43,766 nt of DNA from Thermoanaerobaculia bacterium (GTDB lineage: Bacteria; Acidobacteriota; Thermoanaerobaculia; UBA5066): NCBI GenBank assembly GCA_022071945.1, contig JAJVIN010000018.1:1-43766 (forward strand). Direction: 5' to 3'. The translations under genes and the position numbers were made by a program. A model generated the notes under the pieces. That model was not told the origin of the DNA, searched no databases, and saw only the letters and a list, made by a program, of their open reading frames with translations. This document shows, piece by piece, positions 20,160-29,174 of the stretch (positions within the stretch are counted from its first letter, which is position 1; the number at the start of each line of letters is the position of its first letter).

Positions 20160-21806
20160 ATGATCTCGTTGCTTCTCGCCATGACGACCGCTCTGCTTCC
20201 CAGCCCGCCACCCGTGACCGCGGACCTTCTCCTCACCAATGGCAAGATCTGGGCGGGGAAGGCCCTGCCCCGAGCCGACGCCATCGCCATCCGGGACGGC
20301 CGGATCCTGGCCGTCGGAAAAGCCTCAGAGTTGGCGTCCCTTCGGGGACCTCAGACAAAAGTCGTGGATCTCGAGGGGCGATTCGCGATGCCCGGGTTCA
20401 ACGATGCCCACCTCCACTTTCTCGGCGGCGGCGAGGATCTCCTCACCGTCGACTACCGGACGACAAGGACCGAGGCCGAGTTCGTCGCGAGGCTGGGTGA
20501 GTACGTCTCGCGCTTCGCGGAAGGAACCTGGATCCTGAAAGGGCGGTGGGACCACGAGGTCTGGGAGGGAAAGAAGCTCCCGGATCGCAGGGCCCTGGAC
20601 CAGGTCAGCCCGAGAAACCCGGTCCTTTTGCCTCGGGTCGACGGACACATGGCCGTCGCCAACAGCGCCGCCCTGAAGATCGCCGGGATCACGTCCTCGA
20701 CGGCGGACCCCGCCGGCGGGACGATCGACCGCGGGGCTGACGGAGAGCCGACGGGGATCCTGCGGGACACGGCCATCGACCTGGTCAGGAGGCATGCGCC
20801 GCCTCCATCCTTCGAGGAGAACGTCGCGGCCGCTCGCGCCGCCATGAAGGAAGCCGCGCGGCACGGCATCACCTCCGTGCAGGACAACTCGAAGCCCGAG
20901 GCCCTGCGGGCGTACTCCGAGCTTCTGAAGAAGGGCGAACTGACGGTCCGGATCTCGTACTGGCGGGACCTCGCGGGCTTGAACGACATCGTGAAGGCCG
21001 AGATCCCGGGCGGCCTCGGGAACGAGTGGCTCCGATTCTCGGCGATCAAGATCTTCGCGGACGGGTCTCTCGGCTCGGCCACGGCGGCCCTCCACGGGGA
21101 CTATCTCGGAAAGCCGCAGGCCCACGGGCTCCTCATCCTTTCGCCAAAGGAGCTCGAGACGGCCGTCGCCAAGGCGGCCCGGGCGGGATTCGGCGTTCAC
21201 GTTCACGCAATCGGAGACCGGGCCAACACACTCGTCCTCGACGCCTTCGCCAGGGAGCGAGCCACACAGAAGACAGGCGCGATCCTCCGGATCGAACATG
21301 CCCAGCTCGTGAGAGAGGCCGATCTCCAGAAATTCGTCGCGGCTTCGGCCATTGCCTCGATTCAGCCCTGTCACGCCCTGACGGACATGCAGTGGGCGGC
21401 GAGCCGCATCAGCCTCCCCGTTCTCGAGACGGGGTATCGGATCGCCTCGTTTCGGAAGGCCGGCATCGAGGTCGCGTTCGGCACGGACTGGCCGGTGGAA
21501 CCGATCGATCCCAGGAGAAACCTCTTCGCGGCGGTTGCCCGGACATTCCCCGACGGCTCCGGCGGCTGGACGCCCGGAGAAAAGGTTTCTCTCGAGGACG
21601 CCCTCGACATGGCAACTCGCGGGTCCGCCGCCGCCGAGGGGCTCGAGAACGTCAAGGGCACCCTTGCTCCTGGAAAGCTGGCCGACCTCGTCGTCTTCGA
21701 GAAAGACCCGTTCGACCTGCTCAAAACGGACCCCAGACTCCTCTTGACGGCCGAGGTCTCCCTCACCATCGCGGGCGGCCGAGTGGTTTACGAGAAGAAG
21801 CCCTGA
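20160..21806 (+). CDS. Exported YtcJ-like metal-dependent amidohydrolase
   Basis: The 548-residue protein belongs to the amidohydrolase superfamily, YtcJ/amidohydrolase-3 group. A short signal-like N-terminus ([20 protein letters not shown]) comes before the small beta-sandwich ([14 protein letters not shown]). The metal-binding HxH is in NDAHLHF. Further ligands are in HVHAIGD and RIEHAQL, and the catalytic Asp is in FGTDWPVEP. The sandwich closes with [19 protein letters not shown]. Substrates of this group are varied amides, imides and esters, so none is proposed. It begins 31 bases after the ketosynthase-like gene, so co-transcription is possible. Confidence 0.88.
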   Translation: MISLLLAMTTALLPSPPPVTADLLLTNGKIWAGKALPRADAIAIRDGRILAVGKASELASLRGPQTKVVDLEGRFAMPGFNDAHLHFLGGGEDLLTVDYRTTRTEAEFVARLGEYVSRFAEGTWILKGRWDHEVWEGKKLPDRRALDQVSPRNPVLLPRVDGHMAVANSAALKIAGITSSTADPAGGTIDRGADGEPTGILRDTAIDLVRRHAPPPSFEENVAAARAAMKEAARHGITSVQDNSKPEALRAYSELLKKGELTVRISYWRDLAGLNDIVKAEIPGGLGNEWLRFSAIKIFADGSLGSATAALHGDYLGKPQAHGLLILSPKELETAVAKAARAGFGVHVHAIGDRANTLVLDAFARERATQKTGAILRIEHAQLVREADLQKFVAASAIASIQPCHALTDMQWAASRISLPVLETGYRIASFRKAGIEVAFGTDWPVEPIDPRRNLFAAVARTFPDGSGGWTPGEKVSLEDALDMATRGSAAAEGLENVKGTLAPGKLADLVVFEKDPFDLLKTDPRLLLTAEVSLTIAGGRVVYEKKP

Positions 21807-21894
21807 ATCAGAATCCGCGGCACCCCGGGACCCCCTGCTTCCGGATCGTCGTCTTGACGAGGCCGGGCCACGGAACAGGTTGGGGAGAGACGCA

Positions 21895-22470
21895 TTGAGC
21901 ACCGGAATCGAGGATTTCCTCGAGGCGTTGAGGCGCTATCAGGCCCCAGACGCCGAGTCGTTGAGATTCCAGCGGAGAATTCAGAGCCTCGTGGACTGCC
22001 GGAGAGAACAGGCCTTCGACCGGGTGTCCTACAGCCCGGGCCACATCACCGGGAGTGCCTTCATCGTCGACCGGGACGCGGGAACGGTGCTCCTGCACTT
22101 CCACAAGAGGCTGGGAAAGTGGCTCCAGATGGGGGGCCACGCGGAAGGCGAGCTCGACCCTTTACAAACGGCGCTTCGGGAAGGTCGCGAGGAATCCGGC
22201 CTTCTCGACCTCGTGCTTCTGAGCCCGGAGATCCTCGATCTCGACATCCACGAGATCCCGGGCCGTGGCGCGGAGCCCTCCCACGAGCACTTCGACGTGC
22301 GCTATGCCTTTCTGACGGGCCGGGCGTCGGAAATCTCGCACCGCGACGAGGAATCAGACGGCATCGCCTGGTTCGGTTTCGAGGATGCCGTCCAGAAGAT
22401 GAACGAGCCGGGAGCGGCTCGCGCCCTCTCCCGGCTCGGTTGTTGGCTCACGGGAAGCGCTCGGTTCTAG
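21895..22470 (+). CDS. NUDIX hydrolase
   Basis: Hydrolyses a nucleoside diphosphate linked to another moiety; the substrate is unknown. It is 191 residues. The Nudix motif is recognisable as MGGHAEGE followed by LREGREESGL (REUxEExGU intact), with the first acidic residue one position early, as in the GGHxExGD-type branch. The N-terminal ~60 residues are helical (FLEALRRYQAPDAESL) and precede SPGHITGSAFIVD. I start at TTG 21895 because GGGGAGAG lies 4-6 bases upstream. A TTG at 21880 is in frame but lacks a site. The stop interlocks with that of the convergent acyl-CoA synthetase gene in CTAG (22467-22470). Confidence 0.87.
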   Translation: MSTGIEDFLEALRRYQAPDAESLRFQRRIQSLVDCRREQAFDRVSYSPGHITGSAFIVDRDAGTVLLHFHKRLGKWLQMGGHAEGELDPLQTALREGREESGLLDLVLLSPEILDLDIHEIPGRGAEPSHEHFDVRYAFLTGRASEISHRDEESDGIAWFGFEDAVQKMNEPGAARALSRLGCWLTGSARF

Positions 22471-24314
22471 CTCGCGAGCTCGGCTTCTTCCGCCTCGACT
22501 CCGCTCGCCTCCGCGGCGGCGTACATGTCCTCGATGTCCTTCGAGTATTTCTGCGCGACGACGCGGCGCTTGATCTTCAAGGTCGGGGTCAGCTCTCCCC
22601 CCTCGATCGAGAAGTCGCTGGACAGGAGCGTGAAGGCCTTGATGCGCTTTTCGGACGGCTCGTCCCCGTTGACGATATCCACGGCTTGCTGGAAGAGCGT
22701 CCTCACCTTCGGGTGTCTCAAGAGCTCTTCGCGGCTGCGGAACTCCACGCTGTTGGCAATCGCCCAGCTCTCCAGCCGCTCGAAGTTCGGCACCAGGAGG
22801 GCCGAGAGGAACTTCCGGCGGTCGCCAACGAGAACGGCGGAGCTGACGTAACGCATTGCCTTCAGGGCTCCCTCGATGGGGGCCGGGGCAATGTTCTTTC
22901 CATAGGCACTGACAATGATCTCTTTTTTTCGATCGGTCAGGGTCAGGAAGCCATCCTGGTCGAAGCTGCCGATGTCGCCAGTGTGAAACCACCGGTCCTG
23001 GTCGAAGACCTTGTTGGTCTCCTCCGGCTTTCGCCAGTAGCCTTCCATGATGTTCGGGCCCTTTGCCAGGACCTCGCCATCCTCGGCGATCTTGATGGAG
23101 ACGCCGGGGAGGGGCTTGCCGACCGACCCGAGCCGGAAGTCGCCCGGCCGGTTGCAGGTCAGGACTGGGCTCGTCTCGGTCAAGCCATAGCCCTCATAGA
23201 TCTCGACCCCCGCTCCCCAGAAGAACTCGGCCACGTCCTTGGCGAGAGGGGCGCCCCCCGAAATGGCGAACTCGAATCGTCCGCCCAGGCGCGCCTTGAT
23301 CTTCGAGAACACGATCTTGTCCGCCACCTTGAACTGCAGACCGAGGAACCCGGAAACCTGGTGCCCCCTCTCGATCTTGGCCAGTCTTTCCTTACCCGCC
23401 GATGTCGCCCAGGCGAAGATCTTCTTGCGAAGCGCGGGCGCCTGCTCGACCTGGTTCATCACGCGCTGAAGGATCTTCTCGTAGACCCGGGGAACGGCCG
23501 CGAAGAAGTGGGGCTTGACCTCGCCGAAGTTCTCGGCCAGTTTGTCCACCGACTCGGCATAGGCGATGGTGACGCCCCGGTAGAAGTAAAGGTAATCGAC
23601 CATCCGCTCGAAGACGTGCGAGAGCGGCAGAAAAGACATGGCGATCTTGCCGGGCTGGAGCTGCTGGTAGAGGTCGCAGACACCCATGACGTTCGAAACG
23701 AAGTTGCCGTGCGTCAGAACGGCGCCCTTCGGTTCCCCGGTCGTTCCCGAGGTGTAGATCATCGAGGCGAAGTCGCCTGGACCCAGGCTCGAGACACGGT
23801 CCGCGAAGGCCATCGGATCGGCCCTCAAGAGCTGATCGCCCTGCCGGATCAGCGTGTTGAAGGAGAAGACTCGCTCGTGGTGCGGCGGCTCGCCTTCCAT
23901 CAGGATGACTCTCTCCACCGCGGGACAGCGTCCCACGACGTCGAGCACCTTCTTCAGCTCGGTGTGGTTGGAGACCATGACCACACGGGGCTCCGCATCG
24001 CGCAGGATGTACTCCACCTGCGGCGAGAGATAGGTCGTATAGATCGGCACCGAGAGCGCTCCGAGCGACAGGGTCGCGAAGTCCGTCATCGGCCACTCGG
24101 GACGGTTCTCTGACAGGATGGCAACGCGATCTCCCCTGTCGACTCCGAGGTAGGTCAATCCCAGGGCCAAGGCCCGAACCTTACGGCCGAACTCTTCCGC
24201 CGATACCGGCGTCCACTTCCCGTTGACCTTGGATATCAGGAGTTCCGGAACACCACTGGCCACGGAGCTCTGGTAGAAGTCCAGGAGCGTGCGAGGACTC
24301 GTCACACCGGCCAT
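22467..24314 (-). CDS. Long-chain acyl-CoA synthetase (AMP-forming)
   Basis: Activates fatty acids to acyl-CoA via acyl-AMP. It is 615 residues. The adenylation motifs are YTSGTTGEPKGA, the FLPLSHVFER segment of long-chain enzymes, YGLTETSP, DRWFHTGDIG and the hinge-lysine region DRKKEIIVSAYGKNIAP. The FadD15/plant LACS-like architecture has an extended C-terminus with LTPTLKIKRR. GGAGG lies 7 bases before the ATG. Upstream there is a GATAAT box with a 12-bp palindrome next to it, which suggests repressor control. It is a single gene, convergent with the NUDIX gene. Confidence 0.95.
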   Translation of the reverse strand: MAGVTSPRTLLDFYQSSVASGVPELLISKVNGKWTPVSAEEFGRKVRALALGLTYLGVDRGDRVAILSENRPEWPMTDFATLSLGALSVPIYTTYLSPQVEYILRDAEPRVVMVSNHTELKKVLDVVGRCPAVERVILMEGEPPHHERVFSFNTLIRQGDQLLRADPMAFADRVSSLGPGDFASMIYTSGTTGEPKGAVLTHGNFVSNVMGVCDLYQQLQPGKIAMSFLPLSHVFERMVDYLYFYRGVTIAYAESVDKLAENFGEVKPHFFAAVPRVYEKILQRVMNQVEQAPALRKKIFAWATSAGKERLAKIERGHQVSGFLGLQFKVADKIVFSKIKARLGGRFEFAISGGAPLAKDVAEFFWGAGVEIYEGYGLTETSPVLTCNRPGDFRLGSVGKPLPGVSIKIAEDGEVLAKGPNIMEGYWRKPEETNKVFDQDRWFHTGDIGSFDQDGFLTLTDRKKEIIVSAYGKNIAPAPIEGALKAMRYVSSAVLVGDRRKFLSALLVPNFERLESWAIANSVEFRSREELLRHPKVRTLFQQAVDIVNGDEPSEKRIKAFTLLSSDFSIEGGELTPTLKIKRRVVAQKYSKDIEDMYAAAEASGVEAEEAELAS

Positions 24315-24334
24315 AGAAAACCTCCGTCCGCAGG

Positions 24335-24353
24335 ATTATCGAGCGTTAACGCT
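24335..24353 (-). promoter_or_regulatory. Candidate -10 box and palindromic operator of the acyl-CoA synthetase gene
   Basis: On the minus strand GATAAT (24340-24335) could be a -10 box about 21 bases before the ATG. Directly upstream AGCGTTAACGCT (24342-24353) is a perfect 12-bp palindrome that would fall in the -35/-10 spacer. That is where TetR- or GntR-family repressors of fatty-acid genes usually bind. No clear -35 hexamer is seen and no regulator gene is in the window. Confidence 0.45.
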
Positions 24354-24404
24354 AACCAGGGACCGGGAAGATGCTCAATTCTACAGAAAAGGAGGGATTC
24401 GGGC

Positions 24405-25610
24405 TCACAGAGGACTTACCGAAACCGAGAAGATATCGGGGTTTCCGGCCCTGATTCCCTCGACGACATCGTCCTCGGGAAGCCGGTCGACCTGGATTCT
24501 CACGCAGGCCGCCTCGGCCCCCTCGAAGACAATGTTCTCGGTTTGCTCGACGTTGATTCCCGCGGAGGAGAGCCTGCTGAAGATGTGCGCGAGAACTCCG
24601 ACACGGTCGCGGTGCCGGATCGTCAACAGAGTGCTCGCGGGCGGCCGCAGGCAGATGTTCACGGCGTTCGGGACGGCTCCCGTGGTCTTGAACGACCGGA
24701 CGATCCGCACCACCTCGGCGGCAATGGCGTTCTGGGCCTGCTCGGTGGACGCCCCGACGTGGTGGGTCCCCGTCACACCGGGCAATTGGACAACGGGGTC
24801 CTCGAAGGTGCCCGTTCCCCCTGAGGGCTCGAGCTCGAAGACGTCCAGCCCGGCTCGGATGCCGCGCGCCTGGATCGCCTGTGTCAGGGCGGCTTCATCG
24901 ACGACCTCGCCCCGGCTCGTGTTGATGAAGATCGCGCCCGGCCTCATCGCGCCGAAAAAGGCCGCATCACACAGCCCCCGGGTCTCCCGCGTGAGAGCCA
25001 GGTGGACCGAGATGACGTCCGATTCCAGGGCCAGGATGTGAATGGTCTCCGCCCGGCGGATCTTCATGTCGGCGGCCTTCGCGTCATCCAGGAACCGGCT
25101 CCAGACGATCACTCTCATGTCGAACGCCTGGGCCCGGTAGACCATCTCCTTGCCGATCGCGCCGAGGCCGACGATGCCGATGGTCCGGCCCGCCAGGCCC
25201 TTTGCCTTGCTGTACTCCGCCTTGTTCCAGACTCCGGCGCGGAGATCGACCGTCTGCTCCACGATCCGGCGGTCGAGAGCCAAGATGAGGCCAAAGGCGA
25301 GCTCGGCGACGGCGATGGAGTTCTTCCCCGGACAGTTGGAGACCGTGATCGCCCGCGCGGAAGCGGCCTTGAGGTCGATCGTGTTCACTCCGGCGCCGGC
25401 CCGGACGATGAGGGAGAGGCCCTTCCCCTTCTCCATCACCTCCGATGTGACCTTGGTCGAGCGGACGATGAGGACCTCCGCCTCCGACTCCTCGAGGTTT
25501 ATTCCCAGCGATTCCCCTTCGAGCTTCGGGTCGTAGAGGACCTCGCACCCGAGAGCCTTCAGGCCGTTCAGACCGACCTCCTCGAACTTGTCAGCGACCA
25601 GTACTTTCAC
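24405..25610 (-). CDS. serA: D-3-phosphoglycerate dehydrogenase
   Basis: First step of serine synthesis, oxidising 3-phosphoglycerate to phosphohydroxypyruvate with NAD. It is 401 residues. The NAD fold carries IGIVGLGAIGKE, the catalytic Arg is in NTSRGEVVDE and the catalytic His is in GTHHVGAS. A C-terminal ACT domain (about 325-401, TLLTIRHRDRVGVLAHIFSRLS) is the usual serine-sensing domain. The compact form without the ~150-residue middle insert is the short SerA type. It lies 33 bases downstream of the DUF1015 gene on the same strand, a pairing known from several bacterial phyla. serC and serB are not in the window. Confidence 0.93.
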   Translation of the reverse strand: MKVLVADKFEEVGLNGLKALGCEVLYDPKLEGESLGINLEESEAEVLIVRSTKVTSEVMEKGKGLSLIVRAGAGVNTIDLKAASARAITVSNCPGKNSIAVAELAFGLILALDRRIVEQTVDLRAGVWNKAEYSKAKGLAGRTIGIVGLGAIGKEMVYRAQAFDMRVIVWSRFLDDAKAADMKIRRAETIHILALESDVISVHLALTRETRGLCDAAFFGAMRPGAIFINTSRGEVVDEAALTQAIQARGIRAGLDVFELEPSGGTGTFEDPVVQLPGVTGTHHVGASTEQAQNAIAAEVVRIVRSFKTTGAVPNAVNICLRPPASTLLTIRHRDRVGVLAHIFSRLSSAGINVEQTENIVFEGAEAACVRIQVDRLPEDDVVEGIRAGNPDIFSVSVSPL

Positions 25611-25643
25611 GGTCTCCTCCGCGCGATCCCGGGACCTCTGCCT

Positions 25644-26873
25644 CTAGAACCGGTGGACGAAGAGCCCAGATCTGAGCTTGGGCTCGAACCAGGTCGACTT
25701 GGGGGGCATGGTCTCTCCCGCATCCGCGATCGCCATCAACTCCGCCACGGTGGTCGGGAACATCGAGAAGGCCACCGCCGCAAGACCGGCGTCGACCTTT
25801 CGCGTCAGCTCGGAGGTTCCGCGAATCCCGCCCGAAAAGTCGATGCGTTTATCGGTTCTCGGGTCCCCGATCCCCAGAAGGGGGGCCAGCAGCCGTTCCT
25901 GCAGGACCGAGACGTCCAGAGACCGGATGGGATCGGAGGGATCGACGGGCTCCTTCGGGGTGAGCCCATACCAGACGCCAGAGAGGTACATCCGCACCTG
26001 CCCCTTCGCCTCGGGAACGGCGCCCGCCCCGGGGCTGACCAGGAAGACCTTCGAGACCTCGGCGAGGAACTCGTCCTTCGTCCGTCCGAAGAGGTCCTTC
26101 ACGAGTCTGTTGTAGGCCATGATGCGGAGCTGATCGTCCGGAAAGATCGCCGCGGGAAACCAGTTCACGGGATGGCCGGGGGCGAGAGTTCCCTCCCGTT
26201 CCAGGAGAGCCTTTCGGGCGCGCGAAGCCGAGGCCGACCGGTGGTGCCCATCGGCGACGTAGAGCCGCGCGATCTCCCTGAACGAGGCCACGAAGAACTC
26301 CGCGTCGTCATCCGGGACGATCCAGAGAACGTGCCCGACGCCGTCCGGGGCGACGAAGTCGTACTCCGGCTCCCCCGCCGTGATCTTCGCGATCCTGGCA
26401 TCGATGGTCGGGCTTGCCCGGTAGGTCAAGAAGACGGGCTCGGCGTGGGCCGACTGGGTCAGAACGTGCTTGACCCGGTCGTTTTCCTTGTCGGCCCGGG
26501 TCTTCTCGTGCTTCTTGATGACGTCGCTGTCGTAGTCATCGACCGAGCACGCGGCGACGAGACCATCCTGGCTCCGGCCTTCGAAGACCTGCCGGTAGAC
26601 GAGAAGCCTCGGCTGCGGGTCTTCGACCAGCACGCCATCGCGGTAGAAGCCATCCAGGTTCTGGCGGCCCCTGGCGTAGACCGCTTCGTCGTAGAGATGA
26701 GTTTCCTCGGGGAGGTCGATCTCGGGACGGCAGACGTGGAGGAACGAGACGCCGTTCCCTGCCGCCAGCTGGCGGGCCTCGGCGGTGTCGATCACGTCGT
26801 AGGGAACCGAGGCCACTTTCGCGGCCATCTCCTTCGGGGGGCGCCCCGAGACAAACGGACGAATTTCTGCCAT
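25644..26873 (-). CDS. DUF1015 family protein
   Basis: The 409-residue cytoplasmic protein matches the DUF1015 layout: start IRPFVSGRPP...VASVPYDVIDTAEARQL, conserved SVDDYDSDVIKKHEKTRADKENDR, the ADGHHRSASASRA motif with its paired histidines, DQLRIMAYNRLVKDL, and an end at PPKSTWFEPKLRSGLFVHRF. The family lies close to serA and/or serC in many genomes, as here. A role in serine or phosphoserine metabolism is likely but I do not know of a settled activity. The ATG at 26873 gives the family start. The ribosome site is weak. Confidence 0.9.
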   Translation of the reverse strand: MAEIRPFVSGRPPKEMAAKVASVPYDVIDTAEARQLAAGNGVSFLHVCRPEIDLPEETHLYDEAVYARGRQNLDGFYRDGVLVEDPQPRLLVYRQVFEGRSQDGLVAACSVDDYDSDVIKKHEKTRADKENDRVKHVLTQSAHAEPVFLTYRASPTIDARIAKITAGEPEYDFVAPDGVGHVLWIVPDDDAEFFVASFREIARLYVADGHHRSASASRARKALLEREGTLAPGHPVNWFPAAIFPDDQLRIMAYNRLVKDLFGRTKDEFLAEVSKVFLVSPGAGAVPEAKGQVRMYLSGVWYGLTPKEPVDPSDPIRSLDVSVLQERLLAPLLGIGDPRTDKRIDFSGGIRGTSELTRKVDAGLAAVAFSMFPTTVAELMAIADAGETMPPKSTWFEPKLRSGLFVHRF

Positions 26874-26980
26874 GCCGCAAGCCTAGCAGTTTCTGCGCTT
26901 TAGGGCAGCCTCCCGGCATTCTTGGCCCGCCATCGTGCTAGACTTTTTCCTCTACGAAAGGGGTCCGGAGACACCAGGCG

Positions 26981-27268
26981 ATGAAGCTTCTAGTCGGAAA
27001 CATACCGTACGCGATGGACGAGACCGCCCTGCAGGCGATTCTGGTTCCCTATGGACCCGTCCTAACCGTTCGGATTGCGCGGGAACGCGACGGAAGATCG
27101 AAGGGATACGGCTTCGTGGACATGCCAGACGCCGACGCCCTCGCGGCCATCGAGGCCCTCAACGGCTCGACGCTCGGGGGCCGAACGATTCACGTCAGCG
27201 AGGCGAAGGCGAAAACGCCCGCGCCCCTTCCCCCGGCTCCGCCCCCGCCCGACGTCGATTTCTCCTGA
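26981..27268 (+). CDS. Single-RRM RNA-binding protein
   Basis: The 95-residue protein is one RNA-recognition motif. RNP2 is LLVGNIPY (3-10) and RNP1 is KGYGFVDM (41-48), with the aromatic residues that stack on RNA. An Ala/Pro-rich tail follows (APLPPAPPPPDVDFS). Small one-RRM proteins occur in cyanobacteria, acidobacteria and others, and some are cold-induced. They bind single-stranded RNA in the cytoplasm. CGGAG lies 10 bases before the ATG. TAGACT (about 26939-26944) may be a -10 box. It is a single gene between a divergent and a convergent neighbour. Confidence 0.93.
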   Translation: MKLLVGNIPYAMDETALQAILVPYGPVLTVRIARERDGRSKGYGFVDMPDADALAAIEALNGSTLGGRTIHVSEAKAKTPAPLPPAPPPPDVDFS

Positions 27269-27275
27269 GCCCGGG

Positions 27276-29174
27276 TCAGCCGCGAGGCTCGATCCAGCGC
27301 AGGAGGGGCGGCCGAGGCGGAAGGGATTCTTCCTTTTCTTCGTGTCCGGTCTCCGAAACCGTGCCTTCGCCCGGACCCAGGAAGAGGTCGTGGACGGTCC
27401 CGATTTGCCGGTTGTACATCTCGGCATAGCGGCCTGAAAGAGCGAGAAGCTCCTCGTGCCGCCCGCGTTCGACGATCCGCCCCCCGTCGATGACCAGGAT
27501 CTGATCCGCCCGGCGAATCGTCGACAGGCGGTGCGCGATGACGAAGGTCGTGCGGCCCCTCATGAGTTGACGGAGTGCCTCCTGGATGAGGATTTCCGAT
27601 TCCGTGTCCAGGCTCGAGGTCGCTTCGTCGAGGATGAGAATCCTGGGGTTGGCCAGGAGCGCCCGCGCGATCGAGACCCTCTGTTTCTGGCCTCCAGAGA
27701 GTTTCACGCCTCTTTCCCCGACGACCGTGTCGTACTTCTTCTCGAACGCGTCGACGAACTCGTCGACGCGGGCTGCCTGGCAGGCGGCCACGACCTCCTC
27801 GAGAGTCGCGTCCGGACGGGCGAACGTCACGTTCTCCCAGACCGTGCCGTCGAAGAGGAAGACATCCTGCAGAACGAGACCCAGGTGCCGGCGGTAGGAT
27901 TCCAGCCGAAGACGCGAGAGGTCTTGGCCATCCACCGTCACCCGTCCGGACGTCGGGGAATGGAAGGCCGCGACCAGGTTGATGATCGTCGACTTCCCCG
28001 CTCCCGAAGGCCCAACCAGCGCCGTGACGGTGCCCGCCGGGGCCTCGAAGGAGAGGTCCGTGAGAACGGCGGATCCCTTCGGATAGGAGAAGCCGACCTT
28101 CTCGAAGGCGATGTCCCCCTTCAAGCCGGATAGCGAGATCGTCCGGGCGGGATCCTGGTCCTCTCGCTGACTCCTCAGGATCTCTCGTGTCTTCTCGAGC
28201 CCCGCGAGCGCCTCGACAAGCATGGTTCCGAGCGAAACCGACTGCAGAAGCGGCCCCGCCAGATACCCCAGGAGCATCGCGAAGGTGAAGAGGCCTCCCA
28301 CCGTGAGACGGTCCGCGAGGATCTCGCGGGTTCCCATGAGCATCACCACGGCTCCGACGATCCCGAGGAGAATCGAAGACGCGAGGCCCAGGAGCGACGA
28401 GGACGTCAGGGTCTTCAGGGAGTTCGCCAGGATCCGGCGTGCTCCCTTGTCGAAGATGGCCTCTTCCTGCGCCTCGGCGTGGTAGCCCTTCACCACGCGG
28501 ACCCCGCTGAGGGACTCGTTCAGCCGTCCGACAACCTCCGAGTAGATCTCGGATCTCTCTCGGAAGGCCGGCTTGAGCGAGCGGAAGCCGGCCACGATCA
28601 CGACGAGGAAGGCCGTGAGGAAGAGGACGGTCGTCCCCGCGAGCGCGGGGCTGAGCCTCAGCATCAAGGCAAACGCGAGGAGGGCCGTGAGCACGCTCCC
28701 CGCGAACTCGATCACACCTGTCCCGATGAGGCTCCGGAGAGCCTCCACGTCGTTGATGATGCGCGAGAGCAAGTTCCCCGACTTGTGCTCGTCGAAGTAG
28801 GCGACGGGAAGCCGCTCGACGTGGGCGAAGACCGCGACCCGCATCTCGGCGACGAGCTTGTGGGCGGCCCTGGAGAGGAGCTGACTCAGAAGGAAGGACG
28901 AGAGCCCCTGCACGACCGTCGCCCCGGCGACGACCAGCAGAAGCGGCCAGAGCCGATCGGTCCGCCTTGCCCCGATCACGTCATCGACCAGGAACTTGGC
29001 CGAGGCGGGCAGGACGAGGGCAGAGGCCCGTCCGATGAGCATCAGGAAGAGCCCGGCCGAAAGGAGGCCGAGCCGTGGCCGGACGAGTTTCCACACGTCC
29101 GGCAACAGCGCCCGCAGCCGCTCCGGCTTCGACTTCTTCTCTGGCGGCTCAGTTTCCTGAGAGGCCGGCCTCAC
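27276..29174 (-). CDS. MsbA-type ABC exporter (fused permease and ATPase)
   Basis: A homodimeric exporter half of 632 residues. Six membrane helices span about 30-320 (LGLLSAGLFLMLIGRASALVL, VVAGATVVQGLSSFLLSQLL and others). The ATPase follows, with Walker A GPSGAGKST, signature LSGGQKQR, Walker B ILILDEATSSLD and the switch histidine in IAHRLST. It is close to the lipid A/multidrug exporter group, but the cargo is not readable from sequence. A GTG start (29174) overlaps the TGA of the upstream saccharopine-dehydrogenase-like gene (GTGA). The C-terminal ~45 residues after the ATPase are acidic and specific to this protein. Confidence 0.93.
   Translation of the reverse strand: MRPASQETEPPEKKSKPERLRALLPDVWKLVRPRLGLLSAGLFLMLIGRASALVLPASAKFLVDDVIGARRTDRLWPLLLVVAGATVVQGLSSFLLSQLLSRAAHKLVAEMRVAVFAHVERLPVAYFDEHKSGNLLSRIINDVEALRSLIGTGVIEFAGSVLTALLAFALMLRLSPALAGTTVLFLTAFLVVIVAGFRSLKPAFRERSEIYSEVVGRLNESLSGVRVVKGYHAEAQEEAIFDKGARRILANSLKTLTSSSLLGLASSILLGIVGAVVMLMGTREILADRLTVGGLFTFAMLLGYLAGPLLQSVSLGTMLVEALAGLEKTREILRSQREDQDPARTISLSGLKGDIAFEKVGFSYPKGSAVLTDLSFEAPAGTVTALVGPSGAGKSTIINLVAAFHSPTSGRVTVDGQDLSRLRLESYRRHLGLVLQDVFLFDGTVWENVTFARPDATLEEVVAACQAARVDEFVDAFEKKYDTVVGERGVKLSGGQKQRVSIARALLANPRILILDEATSSLDTESEILIQEALRQLMRGRTTFVIAHRLSTIRRADQILVIDGGRIVERGRHEELLALSGRYAEMYNRQIGTVHDLFLGPGEGTVSETGHEEKEESLPPRPPLLRWIEPRG

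Noticed and set aside
25002-26903. 633-codon open frame on the plus strand
   Set aside because: It is antisense to serA and DUF1015, both of which match known families over their whole length. Its product is low-complexity Arg/Asp/Leu.
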